A stretch of DNA of 64,000 bases from Aldrovandia affinis (Eukaryota > Chordata > Actinopteri > Notacanthiformes > Halosauridae), in NCBI GenBank assembly GCA_029706075.1, contig JAINUG010000011.1, forward strand, positions 62,001 to 126,000. Reading direction: 5' to 3'. Position numbers and translations under genes: made by a program. The notes under the pieces were generated by a model. That model did not search any database. It had not been told where the DNA came from and saw only the letters and a list, made by a program, of their open reading frames with translations. Positions 49,490 to 64,000 of this stretch are shown here, piece after piece (the first letter of the stretch is position 1; each line of letters opens with the position of its first letter).

Positions 49490-49883
49490 GGGGCTCCTGG
49501 TGGCGTAACGGTAAAGGCACTCGCCCGGAGTGCAAGTTGCCCACTGCGGCCGGGGTTAGATTCCCCAGCTGCACCAGCTCGGCTCTGGCCAGGAGTCCCG
49601 CTCAGGGGGGCGGTGATTTGCTGTCCGCCCCAGGGAGGGGGTAGGGAAGCCAGCACAAGTCTGAGGCAGAGTCTGTCTCGAAGGAGGCGGTTCGCCTGCC
49701 CACATCACTGCCGGTAGTGGCTGGTCCCGTAGTTGCATGGGGGAATTGAATTAATAGAGGGTACAATTGGCCACCAAATTGCAGTTAGTAAATGAAAAAC
49801 TAGAAAAATAACTAGAAAAATGTAAAAAATAACTAGAAAAATGTAAAAAATCTGAAACAAAAAAATATATTAATAAAATAAAT
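49490..49883 (+). mobile_element. tRNA-headed SINE, full length
   Basis: Head GGGGCTCCTGGTGGCGTAAC, B-box-like GGGTTAGATTCC, body with TCTGTCTCGAAGGAGGCGG, tail ACAATTGGCCACCAAATTG then A-rich ATGTAAAAAAT repeats. Flanked by 12-base repeats, aatctgtcccac (49478-49489) and aatccgtcccac (49884-49895), one mismatch. Confidence 0.87.
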
Positions 49884-52735
49884 AATCCGTCCCACTGGGA
49901 CAACTGAGTATGTGACATTTGTTTCTGCAACCTTATGATTACAAAATTGGGGCTGATTATGTGAGATAATGAGAGGACACAGGTGTGAGAGTGTCCCTTG
50001 GGGCACACTAGAGATAAAATACTACCTAGAAACTGCAACAGGGTAATTATGCCTTCCAGCTGGGTCAAAGGTGCCAATCTGACACCAATCCAGGTAGTGA
50101 CTAGTCTTCCTTTTCCATCTTCCACACAACATTTTGCCCCCCACCTCCTAGGGATGTGCTATGCTGCTGACCTCAAAATGGCATTGATGAGAATGCAGAT
50201 AGAAAACAGCCACTCCTCTTTTAACAACCACATAAGAAGAAGATTCCTTGTCAAGACAAGACAGCAATCTGTTGACATGGTAAACACTGTAGGAATGGGA
50301 TGAAATGAAGTCAGCTATCACAGCATCAATCATGGGGGGAAAAATGTCTTACTTTGTTCTTTTTTCCATTGTTTCTGCTCCAAAGCAATGCCTCCTTGAT
50401 TCCTTAAGTTTGTGACAAAAGACCCATCAAGTCTTTTTCAGTTTGAGGGTGGACAGACAACCACCAGACTACATTGGGAAGAAGTCTGGCTTCAGAGTAT
50501 GCATAAGTCAAGGGTGGGCAAGGAAGGCCGTATCTGTTTCTAGATGTCATACCTACATTGACACTTTACTGTGATCTAATCTACAAGTGACCCAACATTT
50601 GTATATACAGCTAATCAGCTAATTGAGCCAGGTTAATTGATGGAAACAAAAAATTGCTGTCCAGGAATGGAATTTCCTACCCCTGGCATACGTGCAGGTG
50701 CAGACCTGGTGCAGTATGCTATTACTTTAATGGCTGACACTGAAAACTGGCCCAAACCAGAATAGAACAGGATCGTTTCTGATGGGGCTGAAAGGTCGGT
50801 TTCAGGGCCTCTCAAACATGACTGCCCTAGCTTTGATCCTCTTTGGGACTTGGTGGACAACAGTTCAAATTGACCTGTACGTACTAAAAATGAAGTGTCC
50901 TGCAGAGAAGGGAGTACAAGAGAAAAACTATCACTAATATTATGCACTCACCATAACAGATTCCTTGGTGCCAAACATTAGGTTGTTGCTGAAGCATCTA
51001 GATATATTCTGTCTGTTCTCTTTGCAGCACATTGGATAAAGTCGAATAATTTCGGGGGGAAAAAATTTAATGACATGTTTTTCTAACACTTACACACTAA
51101 ATCTGAATAATTATGGGCCTTGACGTTGTGCTCACTAGTGAGCCCTGGTGGCAGCGTTTACTACAGCGAAAACTTCAAATTGTTCAGGAGAGTGTAAAGT
51201 AGGTGAAACCATTTCTCTTGCCGACCACGGAAACATTTGGCGGACAACTGCCATAAACGTCATTAATCTTCTGTACGGACACAACTCGGGCGCGAGCACC
51301 CACTGTTTCGCGAAATTGTTTGCAGAAGAAACAAGAGCTACTCTAAACATTCATTTGACACCGCTCTAATCCTTTCGATTTGTCTTGAGGTGTTGTGTAA
51401 ACGGTAACGCTTGTGATTAGATATGCATTCCCCTGGCCTCTAAACTGCACCAGTCAAGGTTCTCAAACAGAAATCAAACAGCCTTTTCACCGAAAGGAAC
51501 CGGATATATTTCCAGTTTGTCTTTTGGAGGCCTTGGAAATCCATTTTGATTTACAGTTTACGTTAATACATGGAATAGCATATTTGAATTTCACATTCAG
51601 CCAGGCAAATCTAAATAAAATAAAACATGCACTGTAAAACGCACAGAGCCTCTTCATCGTGTTAACTTAACATTTTAACAATTACAACTCCCTATTTATC
51701 GGACAGATTTACAATCCCTGGGTTCAGTCAAATATAATGTACAGTATACTGTAGGACCTGGGAGCATGGCAATATTATTTTTATTTTTATTCAATTTACT
51801 TAAAACAATAATGTAGCCTACTTTAAAAATGAAATGTGCCGCAAGCTCGTGGTTATCATAATTAGCCTATTTGTTTTTTGTAAAAAAACAAAAACATTCT
51901 GTCAATAAAACTGTCATTTAATCCTCTGAAATCACGAGGTTTTTTGTGCAGTCAAGTAACAAAAGCTGATAATATAAATGACTAAACCCAGTAATTTCCT
52001 ACCAGCGACGATGCTGCTTTCGCAGACTTCTACTATACATTCTAGACTATAGAATTCTAGATCTAGGCTATACATTTGCCGTGCGGAGGCACAACGCATT
52101 GTTTAATGCTATTATAAATGGGAGGGTAGACGGGGAGATACAAGTGTTTGTGGTCTCGAATAAAGCGTTCAATAATACTACAACACTGTTTTGATCCATT
52201 ACAGATCTGACACGCATCATAGGCTATATACAATTTTAGGATGGCCATAGTTTGTTATCATAGTGTGTAATAGTTTTACACACTAATAGGAATTAAATGT
52301 TTCTTCTACAGTAGAAGGTATATAGGTGGAATAATAATAAAAATCTCAAGAGGAGTCATGTATGTGGATTGACGTGTGGGTTATCGCGCTTTTCCAAGAC
52401 CACCTCAAAATGCAGGATTCAAAGGCATAAAATAAGTGGAGAATCACACGCCACATTGACTTTCACAGGAAAATATTAACAGGAGAACGTGTACAGGTAC
52501 ACATGCACATAACACACACATCATTTGGTCAGATAAATTAGATTAAACTGTATAGTCTCTACAAGTCATTTTTACAGAAGTAAAACCTAACGTGGAAAGC
52601 GCCAAAGGCTTTCAATGGTAATTTCAGACGGGGGTAAATAGTCCAAAACGTAATTCTCAACATGGGCACACGAATACAAATATCAGAGAAACTCAATTAA
52701 TGAGATATAATTGAAAGAATAACTAAACAACGTAC

Positions 52736-53450
52736 CTTTTTAAACTAGGACTAATTACTCAAATGTCTCTCCTGGTGGTCCATCCAAGTGCAAAATGCTC
52801 AAGTTTGCCAAAAAGTTCAGAAAATGCTTTTAGTTGATAGGCTATTCTACTTATAATTAAATTCAAAAGTTCATATATTTTTCTCAGACATAGATAACTA
52901 AATAAATATACACTTTGTTTAGTGCTAGAGGAAACGATCCATTATTTTATATATTGCATCTTACGAGAAACTCTTAAATGAATGGCAAAATGCAAACTTA
53001 GGAAATGATAGAAAGTGATAGAAAAACGAAGATTTTGCGAAGACACTTACAAATGTGAACAATGATGAAGAAAAAAGTACTTCGTATGCCACATATTCTG
53101 GTCCCGGATTCAGCACATCATTTCAGTAATCCGTGCCTTTGTCAAATAAGGATGATGCAAAACAGCAATTCTAGGATTTCCTTCTCGGTTGCTGTCATTG
53201 GTAATGCGTTAGTGCGTCTTCCTGATGCAGGTCCGTTGTCATTGTTCACACAGGTTCGTCACCCACCCTCACTGCGCACCGACCTAGATGTAACGCTTTC
53301 ACTACTGCTGGTGCTCTTTCTAAGTTTCGAGCCAAGCAACCAAGAGGGTCTGAAGAAATCATCGCCGGCCAATCAAACGTTGACTTTGTCCATGTGATTG
53401 GTTACGTGAAACATGCCACTGCCTACGTGTTGAAGTCTTTTCATAATGAA
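52736..53450 (-). promoter_or_regulatory. Candidate ADORA2A promoter and noncoding exon(s)
   Basis: Two CCAAT boxes (53369-53373 plus, 53397-53401 minus) in a GC-richer patch precede, on the minus strand, a GTAAGT donor at 53050-53045 and an AAAAAG/GTACGT donor at 52735-52730. A noncoding first exon ending at 53051 or 52736 and splicing to 47088 would fit. Position and motifs only. Confidence 0.3.
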
Positions 53451-54334
53451 ATTAATATCCAGATAGTGTTCATATGTTTCGTGTTATGGCAATGTCTTTA
53501 CAGCTGACATTCTGCGCGTAAATAATCATATTTAATCACAATAATGATTCGGTTTGCATGTAAATTAGCCAAAGGAAAAGGTACATGCGTTGTCAGCACC
53601 ACTAAAGTGCTGAAATATTGCAATTCAAGATTTTACTCGAATGGGGATCACGATTAAAAAATATAGAAGGACTTACATTTTGTGCGCATATTCAATAACA
53701 ACATCCCTTCCTTGCCCATTATTGACTTTGTCTGGAGTTGTTGGAGTAGCCCATCACTTCAGGGCTGTTTGTTTCACTGGTCATACATCTTCAAGAATAT
53801 TCATTTGGTCATTACCCAGACAAATAACATTGTACATGGTACATATAGCAGCAGCTAACAACTCAATGACAACTTTGTAGTGTTACAACATGTCTTTTGG
53901 TGTTGAACGACTAAGGTCTGGTTGAATTTTCATTTTTGGATTTAAGAGAGTGCAGTCTTTCAAGAACTGACTCTAAAACATAGGTAATCACACCATAATT
54001 AGATAGAGTTCATTGTCCGTTAGCCTACAGATGCATATGTTTAATTGTCTCTGCATTGTGTTATTCGTAAATGAAACCTATCCAAAACGCATTACACTTG
54101 CTGTAGACTACCTTCAGTACTGTATATATGAAAGTTTCCCTATCATGTGATAACCTGTACTTACATAATGCTTACAGTGATTACACCATAAATACAATGT
54201 ATAATACAGGTATGAAGACCATATTCATAATGGGACCAGATAAGGTAGTAATGGTGATTAGCATAAACAACATACATAAATATGCCTTTGAGATTTAAAA
54301 AAATATTCACACAATGTATGCTTTGAATTGTCAG

Positions 54335-54490
54335 TAGGAAAGTGGTTCTGTGTGGCTCAGTAGGTAGAGCATGGTGTTGACAACGCTTAGGTTGTGGGTT
54401 TGATTCCCACTGGGACCACATATATGAAAAATGTATGCATTCACTACTGTATGTCGCTTTTAGTGTCTGCTAAATGGCATATATAAAGTA
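54335..54490 (+). mobile_element. tRNA-derived SINE sharing the LINE tail
   Basis: tRNA-like head (GGCTCAGTAGGTAGAGCATG, B-box GGGTTTGATTCCC), then a short body and a tail GTCGCTTTTAGTGTCTGCTA plus AATGGCATATAT. The tail is a decayed form of the LINE 3' end at 25030-25065, which suggests mobilisation by that LINE type. It is not a tRNA gene: it lacks a folded acceptor stem and has a SINE tail. Confidence 0.8.
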
Positions 54491-55003
54491 CTTTCCCCCC
54501 CTTATTTGTCTGCAACCATGCAGATAAACCATAGCTTGCGAGGTAAACCTTCAATAAACATTCAAATTGTGCCTTTCCTTTACCACAGATTTAGCCACCC
54601 GGTCTGCTATTGCATTTACAGTAGTGCTGACCTCACCTTCTTGATTTCCAAACTGATACCTTCAACAAAATATGCAAATTAGGGAGCAGTGTAAACTGGG
54701 GGCAGTTCGTACATCTTCCATTGTGTGCCAAGAACTGTTTGTGAAGCAACAAAAACTGCTACACTGGAATCAAAGTTTGCACAATTGACATATATGGAAA
54801 CAGGAAGCAGCCAAAAATAAAACACAGATTACACTGCTGTGGTTTCGGTTGCATGCAAGGTTTTCACTCAAATTCCCATTTTCCATGACATTTCAATTAC
54901 AAATTTAAGGTTTTCAATGACATTTTGTTTTTGCGACTGATGCAGAAATTGACTTTATTTTCATAACTTAACACGTTTTGTTGCCAGTGCAAATACACAT
55001 CTC

Positions 55004-55004
<1 letters not shown>

Positions 55005-55068
<64 letters not shown>
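55005..55068. repeat. (GT)n microsatellite
   Basis: About 32 GT units without interruption, between ADORA2A and SPECC1L. Able to take up Z-DNA. The Cys-Val open frame is an artefact. Confidence 0.98.
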
Positions 55069-55071
<3 letters not shown>

Positions 55072-58000
55072 CACCCAACAAAGCTGGTAGGGGAACAGAT
55101 ATTACACAACTCGAGGGCCCTAAAGATTTCATTTTTAATAACTGGAATCAATGATGGCAAACCTTTCAAAGTCCACTTTGATCAAAGTTGATCAAAGGAT
55201 GGATTCAAAGTGATCCTTCAATCAACCAGAGTATATCTAGTTGCTGTGTTCTACACCATGGCAGCTCACTGGCCAAGGCAGAATTAAACATTAATTACAT
55301 CGCTGATGCCTTAAAACAAATCTAAGTTTTCAGAAGCACAACCATCCAGGTTTAACCCCGCACCCCCACACTCACACCACCTTCTTTCAAAAAATGCAGG
55401 AAATTATGCAATGTGTTCCACGGTCAGACCAAGGAAAGGCTAAAATGATACAATAACCAACTGTATTTTATAGTTAACAGTCATATAAGAAACCATGATT
55501 AAAGACCATAAGAAACTCTTCCCCAGTCACTTGCCCGGTTAAACAAGTTTGCTTTTTCTGTTATTTCAACACTAAATTAGACACATCCAAAGATTTTAGG
55601 TACTGCACACAAATATTTTAAAAATTGCTTTTCTGTGTTTCTGGTATGAATGACACTCCAGGCAAATAACGCTTGGCAGTGCCTAACTTACTAAGCTGCA
55701 GTTTACAACTCTCATTGTCTTTGTTTAAAATGTCAATGTCAATTGGTCTATTGACGTTGGTGTCAAAATGTCAAGACCAATAAAGAATAATTTATTAGCC
55801 TTATATTAGCCTTACAATACAAAAGTAAAGCACACCAATTTGTGTATCATTCAGCAAAACATTGTTTTTTAATTAAAAATGATAATAGGCAAACAAAAGG
55901 TGAAGTAAATGTTCATTTTTCCTTTTTGAACCATTATAGGCATAAAACAACCGCAAGAACAAAAGTATGGATTCATAATCATTTTGAGTAGAAATAAAAT
56001 ACAAAAGGCAATACATAATTTAAACAGTGTAATTTGCAGTCATACTCATGCCTTTACAACACAGAATAACACAAAATGTAGTGAACTCATTTAAAAAAAA
56101 AAATATTTAAAATAAAAATAAAAAAAATTAAAAAAACATTTAAAAATTAAAATGAAAAACCTTTTACGTTTTCTTATACATTCACAATGGTATACAGAGA
56201 GAGGGAGAACAGAATATTATAATTGTGTTTCCCCCCCATTAGCTTTCCTACGTTCCTAGTTGTCTGCTGCCTGTATCGTCCGGCAAGACGCATTAAAAGA
56301 CTAATTCATCAGGCTGCCCCATGGATTCAGTTCCCTTGGATATGGAGAACCATGTGATTCAGGTATATATATTTTTTATGCGTTATCAATTCAAGATGAC
56401 CTGTTCCAAATTCCTCCATCGCTATATATTTTCTCAGTGATGCATTCTGCCTGCAGTACCAAAACCCTGTGTGTGTGTCCCCGACACAAACAAATCTGCG
56501 CCCCACCAAATGTTTAAAAAAATACAAAACAAAAAAAACTATGATCACAACCTAAAGGCGTTCATTTTTATAGCTAGCTGGTGTGACATAGCAGGGCAGC
56601 TTCAGAGGATAATCGCTTTTATATGCGATTTTGATGTTTTCGGATCCCCCGCAGTTTCGAGGAGTAGAAGAATGTTGAGTGTTATGACAATAAGCATGAT
56701 AAACACACAAAGAGACAGTAAACACTGACATGGTCTGAGCATGTTTCCATTCTGTTAGTCCGTGGGGGGGGGGGATGTTCCCCTTGTCCACAGCATTTGC
56801 AGCCAAATAGGGGCCACTGCCCATCAAGCCTCAATGCCAAACTACCGCCTTTCTGCAGCTTAACATGCACCGAGCTGCCATTCGAAACAGAGCAAATATC
56901 CAACATATATTTTTATATTTTCTCATTAATTGTGCAAGACCAGGCGGATTAAAAACGGCATCCAGCTCCCAAACAGCAGGTGTAGCTTGGCTTGCAGTCA
57001 AGAGGTGGACGTGTGCTTCTGAAGGATCCTGTTTTCCACACATCTTCACGGCAGAGGGAGGCAAGCTGCGCTGGATGCACAATGGCTTGTGTGCTTTCTG
57101 CTGGAGAGGCCACAGTGAGTCAAAGCTAATAAGGCAGTAATGCAATGTCCAGTCCTTGCTCCTTCGATCCCGCCAGACCAAACCAAAGATTGGGATGGGG
57201 ATGGGGGGGGGGGAGAACCATTGGGCCGAGGTGCAAACTGCTGCTCTGAGGTGGTCGCCCAGCATCCACAAAGTGTTTTTTATTTGTTTTTTTAAAAGCC
57301 CTTCTGCGGGAAAAGAACCAGGAGAACACATGTGACACAGGCGAAGGGGGAAATCTGTACGATTTGAAGGACAAGCGTGGCCTGGTACATGAGCAGGTGG
57401 GGATGTATAGGGGTATAAAGGCATTTCTCATTTTAAAGCCAGAAACGGAGCCCAGCGTCTCAAAGGCAGACGATGCAGGGGCCATCACAGGGGTTGAAAT
57501 TGAGCACTGGAGCTACAACGCATGTTTTGTTTCTCTGGCGTGCAAAAATAATTTTATACCAATCCATGTGCTGTACATCTTAAATCGGCGTTCCCCTTTT
57601 CATTGAAAACACTGCAAACATATTCATAATTGTATTATGGATGCCCAAAGATTATGCCACAATGCCTCCGAGCCAGAATGTCTATAATCGGATTGAATTG
57701 GTGTTGGCTGTGTTATTACTCCAACCTTCTTTAACCAGAATAGCAAAGAGTTCATTATTAGTCACACAACAACCTGTTATTCTTAACTGTAAATAAATAA
57801 ACAAAAGCATTAAAAGGACCATTTCAGCTGGGTGATCCCAAATTCTTAAGATTAAAGCAAAATTAAAGCTATGACAATGATTCAGCTATTGTTTCTCATT
57901 TGGTAATTGCAGTGATGTTGCAAAAATATCAGTAAAAAAATATTAAGGACTAATCAAAATTGAATTATTCTAATAATTACAAAGGCATTTATCAGATTAA

Positions 58001-60527
58001 TATTTTCTTTACATAAAACATAAAAAAGCATACATCTCAAATATGTATACAAAAATGCCACAACAAACCTAGAAATGTTCATATTATGGTTAAAGGAAAC
58101 ACCTTTTGTACTTTTAAACTGCCTAGTATTTTTCGTGTAATTGTGCAACTTTTTTCACTGGGAGGAATGAGGAGATTCTCTGCACAGGTGCCAGAAGTTA
58201 ATTTACCTAAATACACATCACACTGGGGTTAAAAGATCGAGCTACAACAAACCACATAAATTCTCACACCACCGTACATGGTAATTTCCTTATATCTTAA
58301 AGACGCACTTCAAGCAACTATGATTAGATTTTAAAAGATTTTTTGCAATCCTGTTTTTGACCTATAAACTCACCCTTCCGTGAATATTATTTATGGACCG
58401 TGCTGCCCCACAAACTGAACCAAGTCACCATCTTCAGAAAAACAGGTGAGGTCAACGGAAATGTCTGTCATAAGGTTTTTAAAAGCATTTTAAAAGGCAC
58501 TCTAAGGTGGGGCTTTCATCTCTGAATAGCATCCAATCAGCCGGTTGTCAACACAAGCCATTTTACTATTTAACTCATCTATAGAACAAAGAGCTGCAAA
58601 TTTCATGGGTGCAGGCACAGCATTTATGAATACACACGTTTGATTCATACTGAGATTCTTATCCATGTGTTTTATGAATAGTACAGAACAGGTGACGAAG
58701 GGCCCCGTCTCTCTCTGAATTAGGTCAATATGGTGGCAACTCAGCTTAGCTCAGGGGTTAGTGGGACACAACAGAAAAGGTGGCTATGATTACATTTGCA
58801 ATGAAATAAATATCAAATCAGGAAGGGGAGTGCCCGTTTCAATACAACATTGAAACTCTCAGACAACCATCTGAAATAATTAATCGGGAAAGTCACATAT
58901 AAGTTCTCTGTTAAGATCTTAATAGATATTTCAGTAGTTTGGTTTCATTAGCTTTATAAAAGACGGTTCGTATAAGGCATCAGAATGCTGTAAATCTCAA
59001 AAGGTGGAATCTAAGGAACAGTAGGTAGGTGAAGCTGTTGCTTAGAGCGTGCTGTTGAGTGTTTTTTTTGTTTGTTTGTTTGTTTTGTGCTTGGAACATT
59101 GCAGAAAACAAATGCATAAAACCTGTGCTTCTACAACAGAATGCAGGCATTTCAAGTGGCAGCACAAATAAACCACGCATAAAGATTGTTTTTTTTACGT
59201 TTTCACTAGAAGGTACAGTGATTATTCCTCAGGGCCCGAATCGGCCCACTGGAACTCCCAAGACAGAATGCACTGATTAACACAGTAATCCTAACCTTCT
59301 GAATCTCCAACCCTGAGACTGAACATGCTGGCCAACCACAACTTTACCCAGAGTCTGGGCATAATGTGGATTTGAGGTGATGCCGTTCAGCTTATCAAAC
59401 CCTCCTTCCCATGACAGAGAGAAGACCTCTTCCATGACCTTTTTTTGGGTTCAGACACAAAATCAACAGGTTTTTAGGTTGTCAGGAGGACAAAAAAAGA
59501 AACCCTGTTCTGTTTTTAGTGTCCTTTAAAAAAAAAAATCTTGTGGACAACATTGGTGGAGAAATCAAAACACTGCCAACCTGACTTTGTTAAATGTGTC
59601 ATAGATGACCTCCAAAAAGCTTATGACTATGACTGGTCCACCCATGCACCCCCCCCCCCCACCACACACACACACACAGACCTTTTGGCCAGTTCACTCA
59701 ATGACTTTGAAAAGCTTTTAAAAATGTTTTAAAAACCTCTGTTCCAACCGTGAAAGACGTCTCTCCGGGGAAACCACCCATTTCAGCAAAAAGCAATCCC
59801 TTAAACACACCTTGTACCTGAACAGACTTCCACCTAGGAAACTTTGCTTCTCAGATTGCCCTCTCTTTGGAATAGTTAAGCCTCCCAAGAGTGGTTTCAC
59901 TCAGGCAAGATGTCCGCCATGCGGGACACCCACAGATGTCTAATAAAGGCGTTATCAAAATGCAGGAAGTCCCTATGCAGTATTTTCAGGTTTCCACTTC
60001 ACACAATATTATTTTATATAGTGGACAGCTGACACATTGCTAGTTTTCTGGATAACAGAGGTGGGGGATGGGAGATGAGGGCAAAACAAAACATAATTGC
60101 AGGGGAAGGCACAGAAGTGGGGTGTTTCTGCAGAAACAGGAAGCTGGATTGGTGAAGGCTGATATTGGATGCACTCATCAGCCAAGGAGACCGTGCCGTT
60201 GAGGAGCAGGTGGGGAGAAGGGACACCCCATCCCAGGGGAACCTCCATTCGGAAACATGGCTGGGTGAGAGGTTGACGGTTCGAGGAACCGCCTAATTGA
60301 CCCAGCTGAGTGTCAAACAGGAGAAAACAGTAGACAGCAAACTCCCGGAAAAATAAAAATATTTCTTAAAAAAAAATACAAAATAAAAATCCAAGCTCAC
60401 ACCATTCTTGTCGGTGGGGGGGGATTTAGTGTTGCTGTGGTGATGATCAGAAGTGATGCTAATGGCTGGCGGTGGAAAGGGTGGCTCTGGTGTAGGGTTG
60501 GACCGGTTGGTTGAGCGGCCTGTCAGA
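55069..60527 (-). other. Probable SPECC1L 3' UTR and SPECC1L/ADORA2A intergenic DNA
   Basis: SPECC1L stops at 60528. Vertebrate SPECC1L 3' UTRs are long, so much of this stretch may be transcribed. Minus-strand poly(A)-type tttatt occurs near 55790; I cannot choose the real site. 56090-56155 is an A/T-only run on plus. 56831-57424 (minus) holds a 197-residue frame with no recognised motif. A G-quadruplex-type tract lies at 57190-57212 and a (C)n(AC)n block at 59650-59678. Confidence 0.45.
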
Positions 60528-62562
<2,035 letters not shown>

Positions 62563-63260
62563 CTGGGGAGAAAGACAGACAACAAGAGGAGGAGGTGAGG
62601 GGCCGCTCCACCATAACACCGTGGCCTGGTGCCACAAACCACTCGGCTCCAAACAGACACGGCAAGACCTCTGGCATGCAAGGCAATGAGATTTATTACC
62701 GAGACTGTATCCCTCTCGCATGCGGGACTGTACTGCATGATTGACGGGCACACAGTGACTGACATTCCATTCTCCTTAATGGGAAGGGAGGGGGTTGGGC
62801 TTGTAAATTACTATCAAGACTACAGAGTCAGCACTAAAGTGGCTATATTGTGCATCTGGGAAAACTTCCTGGTGTGACAGGGGTTTTTTTCCCCCCAGAA
62901 TCCAGAATGTTTACTTCTCAGACTATAGCCCTGGGCTGTATTTTGGTCCATCTGTCACTATGCACAGTCTGTGTTGAATGTAAATATCCATGTCAGAACT
63001 ATGTGACTACATTTATGGCTTTACGACTGGGCATATCTGTGTTTGTGCTCTGCATGAGGCGAGCTAATACAGAGCAGGTCCACCGTGTGCCAGTGACACG
63101 TGTAATATATTAAATATATTTTCAAATGCAAAAGTACTTTTTCATGCCCGGTCCGGTCTGACTGAGCATGGCATTTAGAGGCTTTCCGGTCTTCTTGTAA
63201 CAGGCAACAACAAAACTGATTTGCATGAACCTGCATGTGAAGCACCTTTAGAAAATGATT
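62563..63260 (-). other. SPECC1L intron, nothing coding seen
   Basis: Searched for the preceding CH-domain exon (mammalian LLKWCQKKTEGYQ-type sequence) on the minus strand; not found before 64000. Several short open frames without motifs. Confidence 0.6.
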
Positions 63261-63263
63261 TTA

Positions 63264-63470
63264 TTACATTTTACATTTACATTTTAGGCATTTAGCAGAC
63301 GCTCTTATCCAGTCAATCCAGACAATACATTTGTACAGCTGGATATTTACTGAAGCAATTCAGGTTAAGTACCTTGCTCAAGGATACAACGGCAGTGCCC
63401 CCACCTGGGAATCGAACCTGCAATCTCTGAGTTACAAGCCCAGTTCCCTAACCATTATACTACTCTGGTA
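63264..63470 (-). mobile_element. V-SINE-like element
   Basis: On the minus strand: tRNA-like head (AGTATAATGGTTAGGGAACT, B-box GGTTCGATTCCC), a central domain with CTTGAGCAAGGTACTTAACC, and the tail GGATAAGAGCGTCTGCTAAA with ATGTAAATGTAAAATG. The central domain is the V-SINE signature. The tail is identical in type to the LINE ends at 23.8-25.1 kb. Confidence 0.85.
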
Positions 63471-64000
63471 TTATGCAACCATTTTGCAATTCAGCAGTCC
63501 CCTGCTCTGATTGACAGGAATCTTTCAGGAATTCCACAACTCTGTGCATAACCAGCAATGCCTGCGCACGTAGCATAACAAGGCCCACCAATATGGGTTG
63601 GTCGGACCCATTTCCTGCTGTCCGTTTAACTGACGTTAACATTTTGAGCTGTTTCGGTGTTCAAGCCACGGTCAGTGTACAGCGAGGCCTATACCCATCT
63701 CAACATATTCATAGCTGACTCCATTGGTCACAGGCGTCGCGCCTCCACAGTTAGCATACGAGGTGAGTCCCACCTCCTACTCTTTGAATTGTCAGGTCCG
63801 AGGGAAATCGTTACCGGAGCACGTGAAAGAATGCATGTCTGGGTCAGGAAGGGGTGGGGAGTCTGGGAGGCCAAAACCAAAAATGGCCTCAGAATCCCCC
63901 AGCCTTCTGCCACGGTCACATCAAGACAGAAGTCTGGCAACAGTCGCAGAGAGTGTGGGACCGGCTGGTTCCTGTTCTTTATTCGGGCCAGTGGCTTCCT
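63471..64000. other. SPECC1L intron to window edge
   Basis: Unique sequence. No exon recognised on either strand. Confidence 0.5.

Larger units (their letters stand above)
47433..53450. other. ADORA2A upstream region (5' intron and candidate promoter)
   Basis: Contains the SINE at 49490-49883 and otherwise unique AT-rich DNA. 51.12-51.38 kb is a complex GC-richer island on an AT-rich background (plus-strand frame 51148-51369 without recognised motif). A GGACATATATGTCC perfect palindrome lies at about 49090. No coding exon is recognised. Confidence 0.35.

Noticed and set aside
54340..54425. Possible tRNA gene
   Set aside because: A- and B-boxes are present, but the ends do not pair into a clear acceptor stem and a SINE tail follows directly; it is a tRNA-derived SINE.
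55009..55191. Cys-Val repeat open frame
   Set aside because: Translation of the (GT)n microsatellite.

Overview
This window is vertebrate nuclear DNA, most likely from a ray-finned fish. The genes have phased introns with GT-AG splice sites. The intergenic DNA is packed with fish-type repeats: tRNA-headed SINEs, a V-SINE-like element, CR1- and L2/Rex-type LINE pieces, and Tc1 transposase relics. The species is not identifiable from the sequence alone.

All recognised genes lie on the minus strand, so the block reads right to left. From right to left it contains: (1) the last three coding exons of SPECC1L (cytospin-A), 62562 to 60528, carrying the C-terminal calponin-homology domain; (2) ADORA2A (adenosine A2A receptor), with two coding exons at 46761-46430 and 41400-40353, a probable 5' UTR back to a strong splice acceptor at 47088, and a possible promoter near 53.3 kb; (3) an unrecognised gene with four phase-matched exons, 18287 to 15013, encoding at least 135 residues; (4) UPB1 (beta-ureidopropionase), seven coding exons from 12863 to 867, with the last part beyond the left edge. 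SPECC1L, ADORA2A and UPB1 are also neighbours on human 22q11.23, so this is an old conserved block. ADORA2A senses extracellular adenosine, UPB1 performs the last step of pyrimidine breakdown, and SPECC1L organises actin and microtubules. They share no pathway; what links them is position.

The roughly 22 kb between the unknown gene and ADORA2A (18.3-40.3 kb) is mostly mobile DNA. It holds a SINE with a perfect 13-bp target duplication (21.6-22.0 kb), two opposed LINE 3' ends (23.8-25.1 kb), a decayed CR1-like LINE with endonuclease and reverse transcriptase (25.3-28.2 kb) preceded by about five 48-bp tandem units, a second CR1 tail (32.4 kb) and a broken Tc1 transposase (36.1-36.9 kb). More SINEs lie in introns and flanks at 7.0, 43.8, 47.2, 49.5, 54.3, 62.0 and 63.3 kb.

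The most interesting points are the unrecognised gene with a possible CARD-like helical fold, the joint absence in the A2A receptor of both cysteines of one known extracellular disulfide, a GC-AG intron in SPECC1L, the head-to-tail SPECC1L/ADORA2A layout that in human gives read-through transcripts, and a SINE and LINE that share one 3' tail. I found no bacterial-type operon, CRISPR array or defence system, and none is expected here.
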